Part shown: positions 1 through 9,182 of the stretch, one piece after another
How positions within the stretch are numbered: the stretch's first letter is position 1
How the letters are laid out: every line of letters begins with the position of its first letter
Assembly: GCF_001854185.1 (NCBI RefSeq)
Contig: NZ_CP017603.1
Location: forward strand, 3,782,001 to 3,846,000
DNA length: 64,000 nt
Source of the DNA: Clostridium formicaceticum
GTDB taxonomy: Bacteria; Bacillota; Clostridia; Peptostreptococcales; Natronincolaceae
Reading direction: 5' to 3'
Made by a program: the position numbers and the translations under genes
Notes under the pieces: generated by a model
What the model saw: the letters and a program-made list of their open reading frames with translations, nothing else
Told to the model about the DNA's origin: nothing
Database searches by the model: none

Positions 1-1051
1 TCTGGCGGATACGCTCTCTTGTTACCTCAAACTTTTTACCTACTTCCTCTAAAGTTCTAGCTCTACCGTCATCTAACCCAAATCTAAGTCTCAAAACTTT
101 TTGTTCTCTAGGAGTCAGAGTATCTAGTACCTCAATTAGTTGTTCCTTCAATAGAGAAAAAGCTGCAGCTTCAGCTGGTGCTGGTGCATCATCGTCTGGA
201 ATAAAATCTCCTAAGTGACTATCTTCTTCTTCTCCTATCGGTGTTTCTAAGGACACTGGTTCTTGAGCAATTTTTAATATTTCTCGCACTTTATCTTCTG
301 ATAAATCCATTTCTTCTGCAATTTCTTCAGGCTTTGGCTCTCTTCCTAATTCCTGTAATAACTGCCTTGAAACTCTGATCAACTTATTAATGGTTTCTAC
401 CATATGTACAGGAATTCTTATGGTACGGGCTTGGTCCGCAATCGCTCTTGTAATCGCTTGGCGAATCCACCAGGTTGCATAGGTACTAAATTTATATCCT
501 TTTGTATAATCAAATTTTTCTACTGCTTTGATTAAGCCAAGGTTACCTTCTTGTATTAAGTCTAAGAACAACATTCCACGACCTACATAACGTTTTGCAA
601 TACTTACAACTAATCTTAAGTTGGCTTCCACTAAACGTTTTTTTGCTTCCTCGTCCCCATCTTCCATTCTTTGTGCCAATGCTATTTCTTCGTCGGCGGA
701 TAATAAAGGAACTTTTCCGATTTCCTTCAGATACATCCTAACAGGGTCATCTATATTAATACCTTTGAGTAAGGCGGAATCATCTTCAATATTTTCTTCT
801 ATTACAATGTCATTCTCTAAGTCAATGTCATCTACCTCTAGATCATCTAAGTCATCCTCCTTATCTCCTACTATGTCAATCCCCATTGTAGCTAAATGCT
901 CATAAACTTCATCTATTTGATCTTTGTCTATATCAATATCCTCAAGGGCGTCCATGATTTCTGTATAAGTAATCATTCCCCTTTTCTTACCTTTTTCTAC
1001 TAATTTTTTCACAGACTCTTTTTTATCTTTTATCTCTTTGGGATTGTTCAA
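1..1051 (-). CDS. rpoD: RNA polymerase primary sigma factor SigA/RpoD (3' end cut by window)
   Basis: Housekeeping sigma-70 factor that directs RNA polymerase to -35/-10 promoters. Reading the minus strand from a TTG at 1051 gives about 350 residues: an acidic N-terminal region, then the region 1.2-2 motifs [11 protein letters not shown] and [11 protein letters not shown]-like (seen as [12 protein letters not shown]), region 3, and region 4 with [15 protein letters not shown]. The C-terminal helix-turn-helix is cut off at base 1. The TTG start is chosen because AAAGGAGGG lies just upstream, and TTGA overlaps the dnaG stop, which implies translational coupling. dnaG-rpoD is the classic macromolecular-synthesis order. 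Family assignment is certain; only the 3' end is missing. Confidence 0.97.
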   Translation of the reverse strand, partial: MNNPKEIKDKKESVKKLVEKGKKRGMITYTEIMDALEDIDIDKDQIDEVYEHLATMGIDIVGDKEDDLDDLEVDDIDLENDIVIEENIEDDSALLKGINIDDPVRMYLKEIGKVPLLSADEEIALAQRMEDGDEEAKKRLVEANLRLVVSIAKRYVGRGMLFLDLIQEGNLGLIKAVEKFDYTKGYKFSTYATWWIRQAITRAIADQARTIRIPVHMVETINKLIRVSRQLLQELGREPKPEEIAEEMDLSEDKVREILKIAQEPVSLETPIGEEEDSHLGDFIPDDDAPAPAEAAAFSLLKEQLIEVLDTLTPREQKVLRLRFGLDDGRARTLEEVGKKFEVTRERIRQ

Positions 1052-2889
1052 TGCTGTTCCCTCCTTTCCTCCGACTGCAGTTTCTGTAATTCTATATTAA
1101 TTTTCATCATTTCTACACCTAGCTTTAACAATTGTTTTTCAACCTCTTCCTTATTTGGATTTTCCTCTGACATGATAATATTTTGCTGTTCCTTTAGCTT
1201 ATTGCGTTGATACAATAGCTTAGAACGTTTTATTTTGGTTTTGTATTTTTCTATGGACTTATTCATATCCATTTGCTGAATATCTATGTCAAGAATGCTT
1301 TTCACTTCTTTTTGCAGGTTAGGAAGTTTTTCTTTTATGTTATCTAAGTTTTCTTTATTATGAAAGTTATTTATAATATATTGAAATATGTCACGATGAC
1401 TTTCTAATATAAAATCATCTAAATCAATTTTTTGTAGTATACTAGAAATTAATTCAGGATTTGTAAGCATAAATTTTAATAATTGCTTCTCAGCGATAAT
1501 ATACCCTTTCTGTTCAACCAATGGTAATGATTCTATATACTTATTATTTCTTTTGTGGTTGGAACTATACTTAGTATTATTAGTTATATTCACTGAAGTC
1601 TTTCTACCGTACATTTCTGCTATAATAGCATCTTTGGATATACCAAACTTCTCTTCAACATTTTTAATATAGGTTTCTTGCTCTATTGGACTTTTGATTT
1701 GTTTTAAAATATTTGCTACTGCTTTTCCTAACTTAATTTGATCTTCTAAACTTTTTGAAGCATATTCTTGTTGCGCTATATAAATTTTATAATCAATAAA
1801 ATTCAAAGCACCCTTTAATTTTTTTTCAAAAGCGTCTTTTCCTTTCTTTTTGATAAAATCATCGGGATCCACATTATCAGGTAAAGTTAGTACTTTAATA
1901 TCTATATGGACATTTTGTAGTATTTCTATACTTCTTAAGGTAGCTTTTATGCCAGCAGTGTCTCCGTCAAAGCATATAATAATTTCATTAAAGTATTTTT
2001 TTAGCATTAAAGCATGCCCCTGTGTTAAGGAGGTGCCTAATGTTGCTATGGCGTTTTTAAATCCCTGCTGGTGTAGTGCAATCACATCCATATATCCTTC
2101 TACTAAAATTCCCTGTCCATTCATAGCATTTTTTCTAGCTATATGAAGACCATACAACACTTCACTTTTATTAAAGTGTTTGGTTTCCGGCGAGTTCAGA
2201 TATTTAGGCAATGCATCGTCCAACACTCTCCCCCCAAAAGCAATGACATTACCTCGAACATCAAAAATAGGAAACATGATGCGTTTTCTAAATCGGTCAT
2301 AGTAACCATCTTTTTGTTTGTTTTTAACAATTAAGCCACTTTTTTCTATGTCCTCTTTGCTATAACCCTTCTTTACTAAATGATTTAACAAATAATCCCA
2401 ACCATCTAAAGCATAACCTAGCCCAAAGGACCTGATAGCTTTAATGGTTAGACCTCTTTTTATTAAATAGTCTTGAGCCAAATTCCTCCTTTGTACTAAG
2501 TTATCATAGAAATATCTCCCTGCTTGTCTATTAATGTCGTAATAAATTCTGTCATTTTTTTGTCTTTCTTTGATTTCATTAGGATGGGCTAATTCATCTA
2601 TATAAATATTGGCTCGTTGTGCCAATATCTTTACAGCTTCAACAAAATCTAAGTTTTCAATTTTCATTACAAAACCAATAACATCTCCACCTTCTCCACA
2701 TCCAAAGCACTTAAACCATTGCTTTTCTGTATTCACATGAAAGGAAGGTGTTTTTTCATTATGGAAAGGACATAACGCTTTATAGGAACTTCCAGTGGAT
2801 CTCAGTTGTATATATTGAGAAATCACTTCTACAATATCATTTTTTTCTTTTATTTCAATAATCAATTCTTCTGGAAAATAGTTTTCCAT
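1048..2889 (-). CDS. dnaG: DNA primase DnaG
   Basis: Synthesises RNA primers for replication forks. The 613-residue protein has the CHC2-type zinc-binding domain near residues 40-64 ([12 protein letters not shown], then CFGCGEGGD), the primase core, and a Toprim domain with EGYMDV near residue 264 and DGDTAG near 308. The C-terminal third is the helicase-interaction region. An in-frame GTG lies three codons upstream, but the ATG at 2889 is preferred because AGGTGG sits at ideal spacing. It overlaps the rpoD start by TTGA. Length is normal for the family. Confidence 0.97.
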   Translation of the reverse strand: MENYFPEELIIEIKEKNDIVEVISQYIQLRSTGSSYKALCPFHNEKTPSFHVNTEKQWFKCFGCGEGGDVIGFVMKIENLDFVEAVKILAQRANIYIDELAHPNEIKERQKNDRIYYDINRQAGRYFYDNLVQRRNLAQDYLIKRGLTIKAIRSFGLGYALDGWDYLLNHLVKKGYSKEDIEKSGLIVKNKQKDGYYDRFRKRIMFPIFDVRGNVIAFGGRVLDDALPKYLNSPETKHFNKSEVLYGLHIARKNAMNGQGILVEGYMDVIALHQQGFKNAIATLGTSLTQGHALMLKKYFNEIIICFDGDTAGIKATLRSIEILQNVHIDIKVLTLPDNVDPDDFIKKKGKDAFEKKLKGALNFIDYKIYIAQQEYASKSLEDQIKLGKAVANILKQIKSPIEQETYIKNVEEKFGISKDAIIAEMYGRKTSVNITNNTKYSSNHKRNNKYIESLPLVEQKGYIIAEKQLLKFMLTNPELISSILQKIDLDDFILESHRDIFQYIINNFHNKENLDNIKEKLPNLQKEVKSILDIDIQQMDMNKSIEKYKTKIKRSKLLYQRNKLKEQQNIIMSEENPNKEEVEKQLLKLGVEMMKINIELQKLQSEERREQH

Positions 2890-3001
2890 GTATACCACCT
2901 AGCAATTTTATGACTTTTATATATAATTCTTTCTTTATTATTGATTTCCTTCTCTTTAAAATATTCCTTACAAAAAATTAATACCTTTATCTTATAAAGG
3001 T

Positions 3002-3020
3002 TGTCGAGGAAAGTTCGACA
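3002..3020. promoter_or_regulatory. Inverted pair of Spo0A-box-like sites upstream of dnaG-rpoD
   Basis: TGTCGAG (3002-3008) and TTCGACA (3014-3020) form an inverted repeat about 115 bp upstream of dnaG. TTCGACA is the exact complement of the Spo0A box core TGTCGAA. Spo0A is expected in this spore former, and the sigA operon is developmentally regulated in relatives, so a Spo0A operator is a reasonable inference. A short hairpin with no regulator is the alternative. Confidence 0.35.
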
Positions 3021-3088
3021 TTTATCTTCATAATTCCTTCTAATAAATTAAAGAAAATAAATTCTGAATATTTTGTAATGTATTGCTT

Positions 3089-4108
3089 TCAAAAATACTT
3101 TGGAGAAGGGATTACCATTGTTTGAAATAATTTAATGGCATCATGATCCGTACAATTGGCTATATAATCCACGATACTTCGCTGCAAACCTTCTTTGCAT
3201 ATTGTTCTACCATGAATAGCATGTATTTTCTCTGGATTTTCCATAAAGTAATGAAATAAGAATTCTACAATATAAGTAGCTTTTTCTTTTTCCCTAAGAC
3301 ACAAATCTCCGTTATATACAGTTTCGAACATAAAGAAACGCAGTTGCATCATGGTTTCCTCAAGAGTCGCTGTTTGGTAAATATTCGGTGGATTGCCTGA
3401 TAATATTTGCTTTGAAGTTTCCTCAATGATATCTTTAACAAAAACATTCACACGACCGCTATGTGCATGCCCCAATACCTCAATAATATCCTTAGGAATA
3501 TCTTCTTGTTTTAATATCCCTGCCTGAATACTATCTTGAATATCATGACATAAGTAGGTAATACGATCCACTAACTTTACCAGTTTCCCCTCCATGGTGA
3601 CTGGAATACCTTCACCAGTATGATTTAATATGCCATCCCTTACTTCAAAGGTGAGGTTCAAACCTTTGCCATCTCTTTCTAGCTTTTCTACAATTCTCAA
3701 GCTCTGCTCATTATGTTTAAAGCATCCAGTAATCTTATCTAATACCTCTTCCCCACTATGTCCAAAACAAGTATGTCCTAAATCATGGCCTAGAGCTATA
3801 GCCTCTACTAAATCTTCGTTTAATCTTAGAGCTCTTGCGATCGTTCTTGCTATTTGGCTGACTTCTAAGGTATGGGTTAATCTTGTCCTAAAGTTATCGT
3901 TTTGCACAATAAAAACCTGTGTTTTTCCCTTCAGTTTTCTAAAGGACTCACAATGAATAATACGATCCCTATCCCTCTGATAAGGAGAACGAACATCGCA
4001 TTCTTCTTCTTCAAAGCATCTACCCTTTGTGTTTTTACTTAACTGTGCAAAGGATGATAAATAGGTTTCTTCAAAAATTTCTATATCTTCCCTTAATTTT
4101 TTCCCCAT
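3089..4108 (-). CDS. dgt: Deoxyguanosinetriphosphate triphosphohydrolase-like protein
   Basis: HD-superfamily metal-dependent hydrolase of the dGTPase-like family, which removes triphosphate from dNTPs and may limit dNTP pools. The 339-residue protein shows the family signature RDRDRIIHCESFRKLKGKTQVF, trimmed here to RDRIIHCESFRKL, near residue 46. The metal ligands are LTHTLEVSQIA (His79) and ALGHDLGHTCFGH (His108-Asp109). Length matches the short dGTPase type 2 group. It lies directly upstream of dnaG-rpoD on the same strand, a common clostridial arrangement. The spacing of about 190 bp to dnaG leaves room for a separate dnaG promoter. Confidence 0.92.
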   Translation of the reverse strand: MGKKLREDIEIFEETYLSSFAQLSKNTKGRCFEEEECDVRSPYQRDRDRIIHCESFRKLKGKTQVFIVQNDNFRTRLTHTLEVSQIARTIARALRLNEDLVEAIALGHDLGHTCFGHSGEEVLDKITGCFKHNEQSLRIVEKLERDGKGLNLTFEVRDGILNHTGEGIPVTMEGKLVKLVDRITYLCHDIQDSIQAGILKQEDIPKDIIEVLGHAHSGRVNVFVKDIIEETSKQILSGNPPNIYQTATLEETMMQLRFFMFETVYNGDLCLREKEKATYIVEFLFHYFMENPEKIHAIHGRTICKEGLQRSIVDYIANCTDHDAIKLFQTMVIPSPKYF

Positions 4109-4431
4109 AGCTTTCTACCTTTCTTTCACTAATACTGTATATATACTACATTTATTCTTCAAATCCTCTTTAAATCTTTAAAATTCTCTACTTTTCTAAG
4201 TTTTTTCCGCTACTAGATAATTTTGACATTTGTTTATTTTTTATACATTACATTATATTATTCATTTATATAGCTTTATACCCAAAGATGTATAAATTGA
4301 AAGAAATAAAATGAAACTTAATTCAGGGGAAGTTTTTTACTCTCCCTGAACTGTAGCCGAATTTACTTTGAAGATGTACGCATCCCTTGGAGTATTACAC
4401 TTCATGGGAATCTATCCATAAAAGTCAATCT
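4109..4431. other. Intergenic stretch without a convincing gene
   Basis: This AT-rich region lies upstream of dgt and presumably contains its promoter. A weak stem (TTCAGGG near 4321, CCCTGAA near 4355) has a loop containing a T-run. No reading frame with a ribosome binding site was seen. Confidence 0.4.
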
Positions 4432-4484
4432 CAGTTTATAAGAAAAAGACGAAGGTTTAACCTTCATCTTTTTCTTATAAACTG
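4432..4484 (-). terminator. Long 24-bp stem downstream of the DUF4179 gene
   Basis: CAGTTTATAAGAAAAAGA is mirrored by its complement after a 5-base loop. The 24-bp stem has a single mismatch that becomes a U-G pair in minus-strand RNA. It ends the sigma/anti-sigma operon. T-richness follows better on the plus side, so it may act in both directions. Confidence 0.55.
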
Positions 4485-4582
4485 CTTATTTTTGATATAT
4501 GATATCATTCAACGTAATAAAATTGTTCAACATATTGGCTTGGAAAAAAACACCGTTACTTGTTCTCCTGTCCCCTCTATAC

Positions 4583-5692
4583 TTAATTTAACTCAATAAT
4601 GATATCGTCTAAGAGAAATTCTCTATCTTCATTTATTTGCATTGGTTCTAATTTCGTCTCATTCCCATTTTCATCAATGGAAACTCCTATTATATTGGTA
4701 GAATAGTATACTCTCGGTGTAACAATTAATTTCGTCGCTTTTTCATCTAGCTTCCCAAAGGTCATACTCCAATTCATAATCCCTGTCGGGATATATCCAT
4801 GCCCTCCATTGTCTTGCCCTTTGTAAACATTACCTAAATCATCCTTCACTACTAGTTCAGTGATCACATAGTGCCAATTAGCTCGGTATACTTCAGGTAC
4901 TTGTTGTGTATAGTCCATAATAAATGACATTGGTGTTTTATTTATCTTATTAATAGTTACGCTGAAACCCTCTTTCTCTGTACCCTGATTGATTATTTTA
5001 CTACTACGCTTCACGGCATCTAGTTGGAATGTAAAAATCCATTTTCCTCTAATCTTTTCTTCTCTATTCGTCTCATTTACTAGAATATCTTCAATCTTTA
5101 ACTTGCATTTTACTTGATCTAATTCTCCTGAAATGCTATAGTTTGCCTGTCCGATATAGATTCCTTCTGCTACTTTTTCTACCTGTTCGCTGCCTCCAAG
5201 TCCGCCTATATAATTTACTATACTAAAAGAAGATCCTAAACCAATTATTGGATGCTCTCCTAAATCTTTATCGGTATTAATTTCATAAGTATAGGTAATA
5301 GTTTTACCATCAAAAATTGCATCCTTAACCGTTATCTGAATACCGTTACTCTCTTTGCTGATATTAATCCCGTTAGCATTTTCTTTATATAAATCATACA
5401 CACCAGTACGACCATTGTCCAAAAACCGGAATATATCTCCTATAATCGGAATTCCTGCAGCATACGCTGGGTCGGTAATCCCTATGTAAGCAGTGCCCCC
5501 TATTACTAAACTAACTAGAACTGCTGCAATTATTCGCTTACTATTCCAGCCTTTATTCTTTCTTATTGATTGTTTCAATCTGTTTTTTGTCCTTGCTCTT
5601 TCTAACTCTGTTACTTCTACCTCTTTTTCTACTTCTCTCATTTCCAACTGATCCACCTCAATCTCTTGCAATAATTGATAAATATTCTTCAT
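4583..5692 (-). CDS. DUF4179 domain protein, probable membrane anti-sigma factor
   Basis: This 369-residue protein has an N-terminal cytoplasmic segment with a charged helix (residues 1-48), one membrane segment (about 51-72, IIAAVLVSLVIGG) and an external domain of the DUF4179 type with the typical IPIIGDIFRFLDN stretch, followed by a C-terminal beta-rich part. Proteins of this type are usually encoded right after an ECF sigma gene and restrain it. Here the sigma stop TAG directly abuts this ATG, and GGGGGGAG serves as ribosome binding site. The anti-sigma role is inferred from topology and neighbourhood; what it senses outside is unknown. Confidence 0.8.
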   Translation of the reverse strand: MKNIYQLLQEIEVDQLEMREVEKEVEVTELERARTKNRLKQSIRKNKGWNSKRIIAAVLVSLVIGGTAYIGITDPAYAAGIPIIGDIFRFLDNGRTGVYDLYKENANGINISKESNGIQITVKDAIFDGKTITYTYEINTDKDLGEHPIIGLGSSFSIVNYIGGLGGSEQVEKVAEGIYIGQANYSISGELDQVKCKLKIEDILVNETNREEKIRGKWIFTFQLDAVKRSSKIINQGTEKEGFSVTINKINKTPMSFIMDYTQQVPEVYRANWHYVITELVVKDDLGNVYKGQDNGGHGYIPTGIMNWSMTFGKLDEKATKLIVTPRVYYSTNIIGVSIDENGNETKLEPMQINEDREFLLDDIIIELN

Positions 5693-6253
5693 CTATATCT
5701 CCCCCCATCTATTCGCTATTGCCTGTTGATTCAATTTTTTCTTTCCTCGAAAAACTCTGTTATCTACCGCAGTTCTAGTTAGACCTAGTTGGTTGGCGAT
5801 TTCTTCTGATTTAATTCCTAAAAAATATTTCATAGTAAATATTTTTCGATCAATTGGTTGTAATGTATTGATGAGAGCCACTAATTCCTTCTTATCCTCA
5901 TTCAACATGACTTGATCTTCTGTGGATTCAACCTGTATTAGAGAATCAATCTCCAAGGAAACTTCTTCTCGCTTGACTACCTTTCTATAGTAATCAATAG
6001 CTTGATACTTAGCTATTTTGTAGACCCACTTTTTAAACTCTTCTTCATTTCCCTCAAATTGATTTCCATGGTTCCATATGGCAAGGAATACATCATTGAT
6101 GCATTCTTCTATAGGTCCTCCTCTCTCTATTGAACCTAAAACTTTATACACCGTTCCTTTTACCAACCCTAAATATTTATCTACTATAAATTCTAGGCCA
6201 TCTTCTTTTTTCTTTTTTAACCTCTTAATGTAATTTTCTTCATCACACCTCAT
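5693..6253 (-). CDS. ECF-type RNA polymerase sigma factor
   Basis: The 186-residue sigma-70 family protein has a sigma-2 region (about residues 20-90, with CINDVFLAIWNHGNQFEG and KWVYKIAKYQAIDYYRK) and a sigma-4 helix-turn-helix (about 120-180, with SEEIANQLGLTRTAVDNRVF). It lacks regions 1 and 3, as expected of an extracytoplasmic-function sigma factor. AGGAGG precedes the ATG. It is cotranscribed with the DUF4179 gene and probably directs a small cell-envelope regulon, possibly including itself. The target promoter cannot be read from this window. Confidence 0.9.
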   Translation of the reverse strand: MRCDEENYIKRLKKKKEDGLEFIVDKYLGLVKGTVYKVLGSIERGGPIEECINDVFLAIWNHGNQFEGNEEEFKKWVYKIAKYQAIDYYRKVVKREEVSLEIDSLIQVESTEDQVMLNEDKKELVALINTLQPIDRKIFTMKYFLGIKSEEIANQLGLTRTAVDNRVFRGKKKLNQQAIANRWGEI

Positions 6254-6287
6254 TTATTCTATTCCTCCTAGATATTCAATAAAGGCC

Positions 6288-6317
6288 CTTATACTATATA
6301 CAACGAAAGAAAGTCAA
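6288..6317 (-). promoter_or_regulatory. Possible promoter of the ECF sigma operon
   Basis: On the minus strand TTGACT (6317-6312) is followed after 18 bp by TATAAG (6293-6288), about 35 bp upstream of the sigma gene start. It resembles a vegetative promoter; no experimental support. Confidence 0.4.
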
Positions 6318-6387
6318 TTTTCTCTCATTATTTAAATAAATTTTTTATCTCTATATTTACTCCAAAACAAAAGTATGTAAAACTGGA

Positions 6388-6419
6388 AAAAGTCACCTGC
6401 TTAATCACAGGCGACTTTT
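6388..6419 (-). terminator. Intrinsic terminator downstream of the glycine-tailed membrane protein
   Basis: AAAAGTCACCTG pairs with CAGGCGACTTTT across an 8-base loop, with one internal mismatch. A-run and T-run flanks make it usable on both strands. Confidence 0.7.
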
Positions 6420-6443
6420 CATCATTACAATGTTAGTATGGTT

Positions 6444-6887
6444 TTAGTAAAATGGTCTGCCAAAAAATCCCCCGCCAAATCCTGAGAATCTTCCAAAACC
6501 ACCAAATGGTCTACGCCATATAGCCGCTAAGATGAGAAACCATAGTAATAAACTGGTACCCCCAAAGAAAAACCGGCTATCCACACTAGAACCACTGTTC
6601 GATGAATCTGTACCTTCAGTTAATATTTCTTTAACTGCTGCGATTCTTTGTTCGGTTACATCGGTAACAAAACCATTCATTTGGGACAATGAATCAAGAT
6701 TTTTGATATGCAGGCTCAATAAATCTTGTGAAAGCTGACTTTTCGTTTCTGCTATTTCTTGAAAAATTTCGTAGTCTGATTTATCGCCATATTCTGCCAT
6801 AAAGTCATTGAACTGTCCTATATGCTGGCTTGGTACCATAATGAAATCTAAGGTATATCCTCCTTTAGCATTTACAATTTCAGCCAT
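6444..6887 (-). CDS. Unknown small membrane protein with Gly/Phe/Arg-rich tail
   Basis: I do not recognise this 147-residue protein. Residues 1-105 are a soluble, mostly helical domain with many Glu, Gln and Ser. Residues 108-124 (TSLLLWFLILAAIW) form one membrane helix. The last 23 residues are a repetitive Gly/Phe/Arg tail (RRPFGGFGRFSGFGG). The ribosome binding site GGAGGTGA precedes the ATG. It is monocistronic, bounded by its own terminator. The tail resembles low-complexity tails of spore or surface proteins, but that is only an analogy. Confidence 0.75.
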   Translation of the reverse strand: MAEIVNAKGGYTLDFIMVPSQHIGQFNDFMAEYGDKSDYEIFQEIAETKSQLSQDLLSLHIKNLDSLSQMNGFVTDVTEQRIAAVKEILTEGTDSSNSGSSVDSRFFFGGTSLLLWFLILAAIWRRPFGGFGRFSGFGGGFFGRPFY

Positions 6888-6961
6888 TAATCTTCACCTC
6901 CCCCCCTTTTCGATAATATATTATGTCCATTAAAGGAAAAGGTGATCGTTATATATAATGT

Positions 6962-6998
6962 AAAAAAACAAGAAATATCTCAATAACTTTTTCTTGTT
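6962..6998 (-). terminator. Intrinsic terminator of cassette A
   Basis: On the minus strand AACAAGAAA pairs with TTTCTTGTT and is followed directly by a T-run. It also ends any transcript from the 7269-7745 gene. Confidence 0.75.
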
Positions 6999-7162
6999 AG
7001 ACCGTGTTGCTATCTCATAGGTGTCATACAGGACGTCGACTTATTTCTAGCTGTGCAAGAAGATTATATTACTGCAAAGGGAGATGGGTTAAGTAATCAA
7101 GAGATAATAAATAATTACATGTTTTTTATCCTCTCACTATTTTTTACTATTATGGGACACAT
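6962..7162 (-). repeat. Cassette copy A (diverged): smORF start remnant plus terminator
   Basis: The minus strand carries ATG TGT CCC and the conserved IIVKNS segment (7162 downward), then diverges and stops at 7115 (15 codons). A terminator follows at 6967-6998 (AACAAGAAA paired with TTTCTTGTT, then seven T). The order smORF then terminator matches the other copies, but the DWSI...QSK part is missing. It lies just downstream of the 7269-7745 gene. This 381-bp gap holds nothing else I can support. Confidence 0.5.
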
Positions 7163-7268
7163 CTATACAATAACATCTTATCCGTGCAAACTACTTACAT
7201 AATATGCAAATGATATATGCAAATGATGTGCCATATGAACCGCCTAAGATAATACTTATTTAACAATA

Positions 7269-7745
7269 CTATCTCCAGGTCCATGACACTTCCATATATT
7301 TCTGATACATCTCGTCAGATGCAGCAATTATTCTGCCATCTGCAAATTCCACAGCAAATTGATTCATTTCTTCATTGATAAGCATAAATGGTGCTATTTC
7401 ATTTGTGAGAGGAAAAGAAGCATTTTGAGAGTAAGTAATTCTTTGAGTTGTATCAGGTCTGCCTCCAAAATTCCACCAAATACTAGCATTCATGCCATCA
7501 CGGCCTGTTCTTTCAAAACAATCAATATAAAATCTGCCCCAATAATTTTGTTCTTTTGAAAAAAGATAATTACTTCTTTCACCCTCCATAAAAACTGTTG
7601 TTTCTCCGGTTACAACTCCATTTTCATATATATTAGCAGTGATTTCTTGATTGATATTTGAGTAAAATGGAATCTTAGAAAGAATCCAAAAGCCAATTGC
7701 TAAAATTACAATAACTTTTAGGATGGATTTATATCTGTTTTTCAT
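7269..7745 (-). CDS. Unknown membrane-anchored or secreted protein
   Basis: This 158-residue protein has a positively charged start (MKNRYKSILK), one hydrophobic segment (residues 9-26, VIVILAIGFWILSKIPF), then an extracellular-looking domain rich in Asn, Thr and aromatic residues (WGRFYIDCF, ASIWWNFGG, MEVSWTWR). No lipobox was seen, so it is probably membrane anchored or released by signal peptidase. AGGAGATGA precedes the ATG. No known family was recognised. It stands alone, with cassette A immediately downstream. Confidence 0.75.
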   Translation of the reverse strand: MKNRYKSILKVIVILAIGFWILSKIPFYSNINQEITANIYENGVVTGETTVFMEGERSNYLFSKEQNYWGRFYIDCFERTGRDGMNASIWWNFGGRPDTTQRITYSQNASFPLTNEIAPFMLINEEMNQFAVEFADGRIIAASDEMYQKYMEVSWTWR

Positions 7746-7965
7746 TCATTCATCTCCTATCAAAATATAAAGAATCTTTGTTTCACATTTTTCTACTTAT
7801 GCTCATTATAAGATATTTTTCATTCTACCCTTGTTCAGTATAATTCGTACAAAACCTACTTGTTAATTTCATAGAGTAATTCATACATTATTCAGAGCTC
7901 ATTCCTATTTGCATGCCTATCAATAATTGGAAAGTAATAATATTATTAATATCAGTATCTTATAT

Positions 7966-8907
7966 TTAATTTTGCGTGCTCCCACCTTCTTCCCTAATAA
8001 TGAATACAGCAAATATAACAAGTGAAATGCCTAGCATTTTAAACAATGTGAGTGGCTCACTGTATAAAATAACACCTATAACTGTTGCAACTATCGGTTC
8101 TAATGTCGCAATTATAGAAGCCTTGCTTGTTTCAAGATATGATAAACCCTTAGTGTACAATAAGAAAGGCAGTACAGTAGCAATTAAACCTAATGCAACT
8201 GCATAGTATAAAGCATTTACATTTGAAAATAGGCTTATCATTTCCTTAATATCAGTAAGTGGAATTAAACCAATACTTGCAAATATAAAAGTATATAGGG
8301 TAACAGTTATAGAATCATATTTTTTTAGTGCATATCTTCCAAATATACTATAGAGTGCGTACCCCAGTCCTGAACCTAACCCTGCCAGTATACCAGTAAC
8401 CGTAATCTTATTCCCTGCCCCCTGCACAAAGGCTGCAACAAAAATACATCCAACAAAAGTTAACATCAGCGATATAATCTTATTTTTTGTCATCTTTTCT
8501 TTAAACAGGATTGCAGAGAATACCATTACTATAGCTGGTGCAGTATACAAAAGTATTGCTGCAACAGATAATGAGGTTATATTTATAGCTACAAAATAGC
8601 ACCAATTGAAAAAAACAAAACTGAATATTCCTGTTCCAACAAAGTATACAGAATCAAGAGGCTTAATTTTTAGAAGGTTTGTATTTTTGACTAATGTAAA
8701 CAAAACAAGAGTTACAGATGCTCCAATAGCTCTTATAAATACTACTTGTGCAGGATTAAAGTCAAACTCGTTTAGCTTTTTAACAAATATCCCAATAGTA
8801 CCCCATAGCATTGCTGCTACAATGACAAAGATATATGCCTTTCTTTTTAGCTTTTGATTACTTTTTTCATAAACGGCTTTACTGCTATCAAAACTTGCAT
8901 CATCCAT
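7966..8907 (-). CDS. EamA-family (DMT superfamily) transporter
   Basis: The 313-residue integral membrane protein has about ten membrane helices arranged as two EamA repeats (roughly residues 20-155 and 165-300), including FVIVAAMLWGTIGIFVKKL and IIATLEPIVATVIGVILYSE, the conserved end of the second repeat. This family exports amino acids or other metabolites; the substrate cannot be read from sequence. An ATG 15 codons upstream exists, but the start at 8907 is preferred because GGAGGGGGA lies at correct spacing. It is monocistronic. Confidence 0.88.
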   Translation of the reverse strand: MDDASFDSSKAVYEKSNQKLKRKAYIFVIVAAMLWGTIGIFVKKLNEFDFNPAQVVFIRAIGASVTLVLFTLVKNTNLLKIKPLDSVYFVGTGIFSFVFFNWCYFVAINITSLSVAAILLYTAPAIVMVFSAILFKEKMTKNKIISLMLTFVGCIFVAAFVQGAGNKITVTGILAGLGSGLGYALYSIFGRYALKKYDSITVTLYTFIFASIGLIPLTDIKEMISLFSNVNALYYAVALGLIATVLPFLLYTKGLSYLETSKASIIATLEPIVATVIGVILYSEPLTLFKMLGISLVIFAVFIIREEGGSTQN

Positions 8908-9132
8908 TCCTATTCCCCCTCCAATCAAATACCAAAATGAGGAGCTATTCAATTTAAGTAGTTCCTCATTTCACACTCACTATATTTACATTGCTCCCAA
9001 CACTCCATATGTGCTTTATGGAAAGATAATGTGATTTTGTAGAATAGGAATACCATATTCCTTAGAGATAGAGGGGCATATCCATTTGCATGTTGAATTG
9101 CATGTCCTACCTCCTCCAATTTCAATAAGTTT

Positions 9133-9172
9133 AGGATTAGACTTGGAATTTCCGCATTCTAAGCCTAATCCT
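9133..9172 (-). terminator. Intrinsic terminator downstream of ftsH
   Basis: AGGATTAGACTTGGAAT pairs imperfectly with ATTCTAAGCCTAATCCT over about 17 bp, just past the ftsH stop. Both flanks are A/T-rich. Confidence 0.65.
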
Positions 9173-9182
9173 TCTTTTCCTA

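Noticed and set aside
7000-7203. Plus-strand open frame of about 65 codons with protein-like composition (DLFLAVQEDYITAKG)
   Set aside because: It has no start codon or ribosome binding site until late in the frame, overlaps cassette A, and matches no family I know. It may be a decayed fragment, but the support is too weak to call.
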